A stretch of DNA of 6,609 nt from MW101C3 sp943367595 (lineage in GTDB: Bacteria; Cyanobacteriota; Cyanobacteriia; PCC-6307; Cyanobiaceae): positions 1 to 6,609 of the forward strand of contig CALRJS020000058.1 of NCBI GenBank assembly GCA_943367595.1, read 5' to 3'. Shown in pieces: positions 1-6,609 of this stretch (position 1 is its first letter; every line of letters begins with the position of its first letter). The translations under genes and the position numbers were made by a program. The notes under the pieces were generated by a model. That model did not search any database, was not told the origin of the DNA, and saw only the letters and a list, made by a program, of their open reading frames with translations.

Positions 1-119
1 ACCCAATCACAACCTGTGGCATTGCAATCGCGTCATTCACGCACGTGGGCTTTCGGGCATCCTGACACCAAGGTCGTCCTCGTAATCTTCACCACCTGAT
101 CCCCCGTGATTCCTCCTTG
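1..119. other. Window-edge sequence, no gene assigned
   Basis: All three plus frames are open from base 1 for some 20-33 codons, the longest ending at TGA 97-99. That could be the 3' end of a gene converging on the operon, but the peptide is not recognisable. A minus-strand ATG at 22-20 opens to the edge for only seven codons without a ribosome-binding site. Neither can be called a gene. Confidence 0.3.
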
Positions 120-326
120 ATTCACCCTACGAGCCATCGGCGACCAATCCATTCAGCAATCGATCCATCCAACAAGTCAGCCATTCAGAAATCCAGCAAA
201 CGAGCCATTCAGTCACCCACACCCCTTCAGTCCAGCACTTCTTCCGTCAACGCGCCATCAACCCACACCCCTTCAATAACCCTTCAATCCAGCCCTCACC
301 CATCCAGCAGCAATCCATCAACCAAC
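120..326. repeat. Imperfect octamer repeat downstream of the operon
   Basis: Degenerate low-complexity tract, C/A-rich on plus. ATTCAGCA at 151, ATTCAGAA at 183, ATCCAGCA at 191 and ATTCAGTC at 207 lie at multiples of 8 nt, and ATCCAGCC at 287 keeps the same phase; other copies (302, 313) are out of phase. On minus the consensus is roughly NGCTGGAT or NNCTGAAT. It begins right after the terminator U-tract. No coding role is supported. Confidence 0.6.
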
Positions 327-353
327 AAAAAAGCCACCCGTTTGGGTGGCTTT
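327..353 (-). terminator. Rho-independent terminator of the rRNA operon
   Basis: On the minus strand AGCCACCC (351-344), loop AAAC and GGGTGGCT (339-332) form a perfect 8-bp GC-rich hairpin. A run of T follows directly (332-327). It lies about 80 nt past the 5S 3' end, where transcription of the operon should stop. On the plus strand the hairpin is followed only by TTT, so any bidirectional activity would be weak. Confidence 0.93.
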
Positions 354-434
354 CAGTGTCTTGCTTCTCTCAGGTTGTCACCATCAGATGACAGGCTCGA
401 TCAATGCAAAACTTGGTGTGAACGAAAAGTTTTA

Positions 435-552
435 TCCTGGCATTGAGCTATTTTTGCAGGAAGCTACCCTCCAACTATCTTCGCCGCTACTGCGTTTCAC
501 AACCGAGTTCGAGATGGATCGGAGTGGGACCACAGTGCCATGAACACCAGGA
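435..552 (-). rRNA. rrf: 5S ribosomal RNA, complete
   Basis: Small RNA of the large ribosomal subunit, about 118 nt. Its ends TCCTGG (from 552) and CCAGGA (to 435) pair to form helix I. The conserved interior CCATCTCGAACTCGGTTGTGA and the 3' portion GGGTAGCTTCCTGC are recognisable and resemble cyanobacterial 5S. It follows 23S by 161 nt and is the last gene of the operon, about 80 nt before the terminator. The exact 3' end could vary by one or two bases. Confidence 0.97.
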
Positions 553-713
553 AATCATCTTTTCATTCTCAGGTGAACCCTGAGAACTGCATAAGCTAGT
601 CAACCTATCCCATGCTCCCACTGCCTACAAGAACAAACCTGCAGCCATAAGAACGGATCAAGGTGACGTCTGGAAACAATGCATCCCTGGTCTCCTCAGC
701 AAGGAGCCAAGTG
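553..713 (-). other. 23S-5S intergenic spacer
   Basis: Spacer of 161 nt without a gene. Besides the stem strand and hairpin at 566-595, it has a small 5-bp hairpin at 692-706 just after 23S. A 7-base segment at 677-683 is complementary to one at 3605-3611, about 20 nt before 23S, and could extend the base of the 23S stem. That short match alone is weak evidence. Confidence 0.7.
569..595 (-). other. 23S processing stem, 3' strand
   Basis: Partner of 3862-3888, about 120 nt after the 23S 3' end and 17 nt before 5S. The same bases can instead form a local hairpin at 566-586 (TTCTCAGG/CCTGAGAA, 8 bp, 5-nt loop), so the two folds exclude each other. Cleavage here would separate 23S from 5S in the precursor. 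Confidence 0.8.
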
Positions 714-3589
<2,876 letters not shown>

Positions 3590-3827
3590 AATGTATCCCA
3601 ACATTGCATTGCTGCCTTGAATAGCAGATTCTCTCGGATTCACCTCTTCATGACAAAATAAAGACAATCTTCATTGCCTTCAGCTTTGTCATCAACGGTT
3701 TGAATGCCAAAATCAAACCCCTCCCATCTCGGCGATGATTGAGGAACAATGCTGGGTCTCGGCTCTTGCTCAAGAACTTCTCGATTTCCACTTCAAGACT
3801 TCTCTCGAAATCCTTCAGTAGAAAACG

Positions 3828-3844
3828 AGCATCCATGAGATGCT
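3828..3844 (-). other. Small hairpin after boxA
   Basis: AGCATC and GATGCT form a 6-bp stem with a 5-nt loop, about 20 nt downstream of boxA in transcription order. It is short and may be only part of a larger spacer fold. Confidence 0.5.
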
Positions 3845-3861
3845 TTCATTTCCAGACTTTA

Positions 3862-3888
3862 CTTATGCAGTTGTCAAGGTTCAGCTGA
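3862..3888 (-). other. 23S processing stem, 5' strand (includes boxA)
   Basis: The transcribed strand here is complementary to 569-595 in the 23S-5S spacer over 27 aligned positions: 24 Watson-Crick pairs, one U-G and two C-C mismatches, with 11 consecutive perfect pairs (AACTGCATAAG with CTTATGCAGTT). Pairing would loop out the whole 23S and give a double-stranded substrate of the RNase III type. Complementarity is seen; cleavage is inferred. Confidence 0.8.
3864..3882 (-). promoter_or_regulatory. boxA antitermination motif of the spacer
   Basis: The minus strand reads GAACCTTGACAACTGCATA, matching the conserved boxA described before 23S in cyanobacterial spacers. In bacteria such sites bind the NusB-S10 complex and help RNA polymerase read through long untranslated rRNA genes. 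It lies 275 nt before 23S. The same bases take part in the long-range stem with the 23S-5S spacer. The TTGACA inside it is not taken as a -35 element, because no -10 follows at suitable spacing. Confidence 0.85.
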
Positions 3889-3896
3889 ACATCAGA

Positions 3897-3930
3897 GCAT
3901 GAATCCAGACTTTTCAGTCTCCATTCATGC
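3897..3930 (-). other. boxB-like hairpin upstream of boxA
   Basis: On the transcribed strand GCATGAAT and ATTCATGC (8 bp) flank a symmetric GG/GG internal loop. A 5-bp stem AGACT/AGTCT follows, capped by a GAAA tetraloop. It precedes boxA by about 15 nt in transcription order, the position of boxB in cyanobacterial spacers and the boxB-boxA order of antitermination sites. Assignment rests on position and structure. Confidence 0.75.
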
Positions 3931-3938
3931 TGCTAGAG

Positions 3939-3992
3939 CTCAGCGTCTTTTCAACTGGATGGCAATTCCATCTCAAATGAAAAGAAGCTGAA
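3939..3992 (-). other. Long hairpin between tRNA-Ala and boxB
   Basis: On the transcribed strand TTCAGC (3992-3987) pairs with GCTGAG (3944-3939) with one wobble. After a single mismatch, TCTTTTCA (3985-3978) pairs with TGAAAAGA (3953-3946). An inner stem GATGG/CCATC closes a 5-nt loop (AATTG). This is the strongest local fold in the 486-nt stretch before 23S. It may correspond to one of the variable helices described in cyanobacterial spacers; I cannot assign which. A role in precursor folding is inferred. Confidence 0.65.
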
Positions 3993-4075
3993 TTCTTGAT
4001 CAGCGGACATGTCTCGTCACACCATGGCATGGCTCGGTTTCTTCCTCCTGCTTTCGCTGTGAAGGGTTTGGTCAG

Positions 4076-4148
4076 TGGAGGTTAGCGGACTCGAACCGCT
4101 GACATCCTGCTTGCAAAGCAGGCGCTCTACCAACTGAGCTAAACCCCC
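4076..4148 (-). tRNA. trnA: tRNA-Ala (anticodon UGC)
   Basis: Alanine tRNA of 73 nt. The acceptor GGGGGTT pairs with AACCTCC, including one G-U pair at the third position, and the discriminator is A at 4076. The D-arm TAGCTCAGTTGGTAGAGC and T-loop GGTTCGAGTCC are canonical. The anticodon stem CCTGC/GCAGG holds loop TTTGCAA with anticodon TGC at 4113-4115. CCA is not encoded (CTG follows). It is second in the Ile-Ala pair common in bacterial rRNA operons, and a 486-nt spacer separates it from 23S. Confidence 0.98.
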
Positions 4149-4157
4149 AAACACGAA

Positions 4158-4231
<74 letters not shown>

Positions 4232-4291
4232 AGGAGTTTTACCTTTCCATTAAGCTCCTCCCTTTCGGGATTCACTCTCTGTGGGGTGTGA

Positions 4292-4314
4292 CCTAGACAA
4301 AGTTTAGGAACTGA
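4292..4314 (-). other. 16S processing stem, 3' strand in the ITS
   Basis: Partner of 6428-6456, lying between the D1-D1' helix and tRNA-Ile. It ends about 60 nt before the tRNA. It includes the second copy of the TTTGTCT motif also found in D1-D1' (18-19 nt imperfect direct repeat, 4287-4304 and 4418-4436). Confidence 0.82.
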
Positions 4315-4426
4315 AAAGACGCCTCAGACAAGTCTTCGATCAAATCCATTGCTGAATTCAATCCCTGCTTTCTGATTTGTCAGCTGAGGTACCGATCGAC
4401 CTTCGAGATGACAGGATTGTGGCCTA

Positions 4427-4489
4427 AGACAAAGTTGCTACTTAGATTTTCATCCTCATAGCGCTCAGACATCACAATCAGTTTTGTCT
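4427..4489 (-). other. D1-D1' helix of the ITS
   Basis: Just after the 16S 3' end, AGACAAA (4489-4483) can pair with TTTGTCT (4433-4427), closing a stem-loop at the place where cyanobacterial spacers carry the D1-D1' helix. Within it, 4462-4437 folds as GCTAT/GTAGC enclosing GGAT-GAAA-ATCT. The helix is read from complementarity only. The basal strand TTTGTCT recurs at 4295-4301, so an alternative pairing exists. Confidence 0.6.
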
Positions 4490-4494
4490 CCCTG

Positions 4495-5979
<1,485 letters not shown>

Positions 5980-6270
5980 TATTCACTGGTCCTTTAAATC
6001 AATCCATTAAAGCTTTCAGCTTTCACTAAACTCTTCAATGCATCGATCGCAAACAGTGCCGTCGACGCCCAAAATCATCAAACCTTCCAAAACCACACTC
6101 GCGTATCGCTTCTTCAAAGTTCATGCTTTCAGTCGTGACCTCCTTCGTCGGAAGGGTTCGAGAGCGCATCTACAATCAAGCAATCTTGCTTTCGCCTCAT
6201 TGCTCAACTTTCAATGACTTTCCAAATCACTCAGATCCGGTCGCTTCCTTGCAAACTGACACTTGCATCC

Positions 6271-6297
6271 CTATTCGCATCGTGAGAATGCAAATAG
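6271..6297 (-). other. Leader hairpin
   Basis: On the transcribed strand CTATTTGCAT (6297-6288) pairs with ATGCGAATAG (6280-6271) over 10 bp, with one U-G and a 7-nt loop. It is the best local fold in the 16S leader. No T-run follows, so it is not a terminator. Its function is unknown. Confidence 0.65.
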
Positions 6298-6427
6298 AAA
6301 CATCTCAGCTCACTCAGTCGCTTGTTTCTTTTTGACGGGACCTCACACCTTTGCTGCACGTTCGTCACACCCTTCAAAAGGCAGCACTTCCGCGCTCTCC
6401 TCCCTCAGGCATGACGCAGCAAAAGCG

Positions 6428-6456
6428 TCAGTTCCTAAACTTTTTAGTTGTCCAGG
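6428..6456 (-). other. 16S processing stem, 5' strand in the leader
   Basis: The transcribed strand contains AAAGTTTAGGAACTGA (6443-6428), the exact 16-base complement of 4299-4314 in the spacer beyond 16S. After a 6-nt bulge, CCTGGAC (6456-6450) pairs with GTCTAGG (4298-4292) with one G-U. The pairing encloses 16S plus 448 nt of leader and 180 nt of spacer. This is the arrangement of an RNase III stalk; cleavage is inferred. Confidence 0.82.
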
Positions 6457-6609
6457 TGCGCCTCCCCCCTCTTCAGGGTTCGGCTCTCGCGGCTTCCTCA
6501 GCCGCTTTCAAAACTTACAGCATCGTCGGCTCGCGCCTCCTTCTCCGTAAGCCCTGCAGCGCTCGCCTCTCGGCTCCCGCGCAGTCCAAAAAATTAGCAC
6601 ACAACCTCA

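Larger units (their letters stand above)
5980..6609 (-). other. Leader region upstream of 16S, no gene seen
   Basis: About 630 bases without a supportable gene. If the 16S stem at 6428-6456 is transcribed, the start of transcription must lie at or beyond 6456, so at least about 480 nt of this is transcribed leader. It contains a stable hairpin at 6271-6297 and smaller ones at 6009-6023, 6199-6219, 6411-6429 and 6489-6505. The segment 6457-6609 is richer in GC and purines on the transcribed strand. No TTGACA-type -35 with a properly spaced -10 is visible; GCTAAT at 6598-6593 could be a -10 whose -35 falls outside the window, but this is weak. Confidence 0.6.

Noticed and set aside
117..446. 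109-codon plus-strand frame across the repeat tract and terminator
   Set aside because: Its product is low-complexity Ser/Pro/Thr-rich because of the C/A-rich octamer repeats, and it runs through the terminator hairpin and into 5S antisense.
3648..3836. 62-codon minus-strand open frame in the spacer between tRNA-Ala and 23S
   Set aside because: It lies in transcribed spacer that is cut away, overlaps the small hairpin after boxA at its start, has no convincing ribosome-binding site and resembles no family I know. Chance frame more likely; conservation of the frame in relatives would change this.
3870..3876. TTGACA within boxA as a -35 promoter element
   Set aside because: No -10 element follows at 16-18 nt, and the sequence is fully explained by boxA.
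6489..6505. GCGGCT/AGCCGC hairpin as a terminator
   Set aside because: The 6-bp stem has no T-run on the minus strand and only TTT on plus, so it does not fit a rho-independent terminator.
6123..6550. Plus-strand frames of 70 and 95 codons opposite the leader
   Set aside because: They overlap each other in different frames, are antisense to the leader including the stalk strand and hairpins, and look like no known protein.

Overview
The window holds one complete ribosomal RNA operon on the minus strand. In transcription order it reads: leader, 16S rRNA, tRNA-Ile(GAU), tRNA-Ala(UGC), 23S rRNA, 5S rRNA, rho-independent terminator. I find no protein-coding gene that I can support. The open reading frames inside the rRNA genes are antisense or chance frames across highly constrained RNA sequence.

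The organism is a cyanobacterium, most likely a picocyanobacterium of the Synechococcus/Cyanobium type. Three things point there. The 16S carries two stretches characteristic of cyanobacteria: the one around 5638-5657, and the unicellular-type variant of the '781' region at 5234-5258. The internal spacer has tRNA-Ile followed by tRNA-Ala, neither with an encoded CCA. The spacer also contains the conserved cyanobacterial boxA just upstream of 23S. Genus and species cannot be fixed by eye.

Layout by coordinate: 1-326 is non-coding sequence downstream of the operon, including a C/A-rich (G/T-rich on the transcribed strand) imperfect octamer repeat. 327-353 is the terminator. 435-552 is 5S, 553-713 the 23S-5S spacer, and 714-3589 is 23S. 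3590-4494 is a spacer of about 905 nt with tRNA-Ala (4076-4148) and tRNA-Ile (4158-4231). 4495-5979 is 16S. 5980-6609 is a leader of at least about 480 nt whose promoter is not clearly visible and may lie at or beyond the window edge.

The operon acts as one precursor transcript. Its most informative non-gene structure is two long-range complementary pairs that would bring the ends of each large rRNA together. A leader segment about 450 nt before 16S matches a spacer segment between 16S and tRNA-Ile. The boxA region before 23S matches the 23S-5S spacer. These fit processing stems of the RNase III type. Several local hairpins (D1-D1', boxB, a long hairpin after tRNA-Ala, a leader hairpin) fill the spacers, and some compete with the long-range stems. 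Overall this is a normal housekeeping locus; the findings concern precursor folding and the flanking repeat, not a new system.
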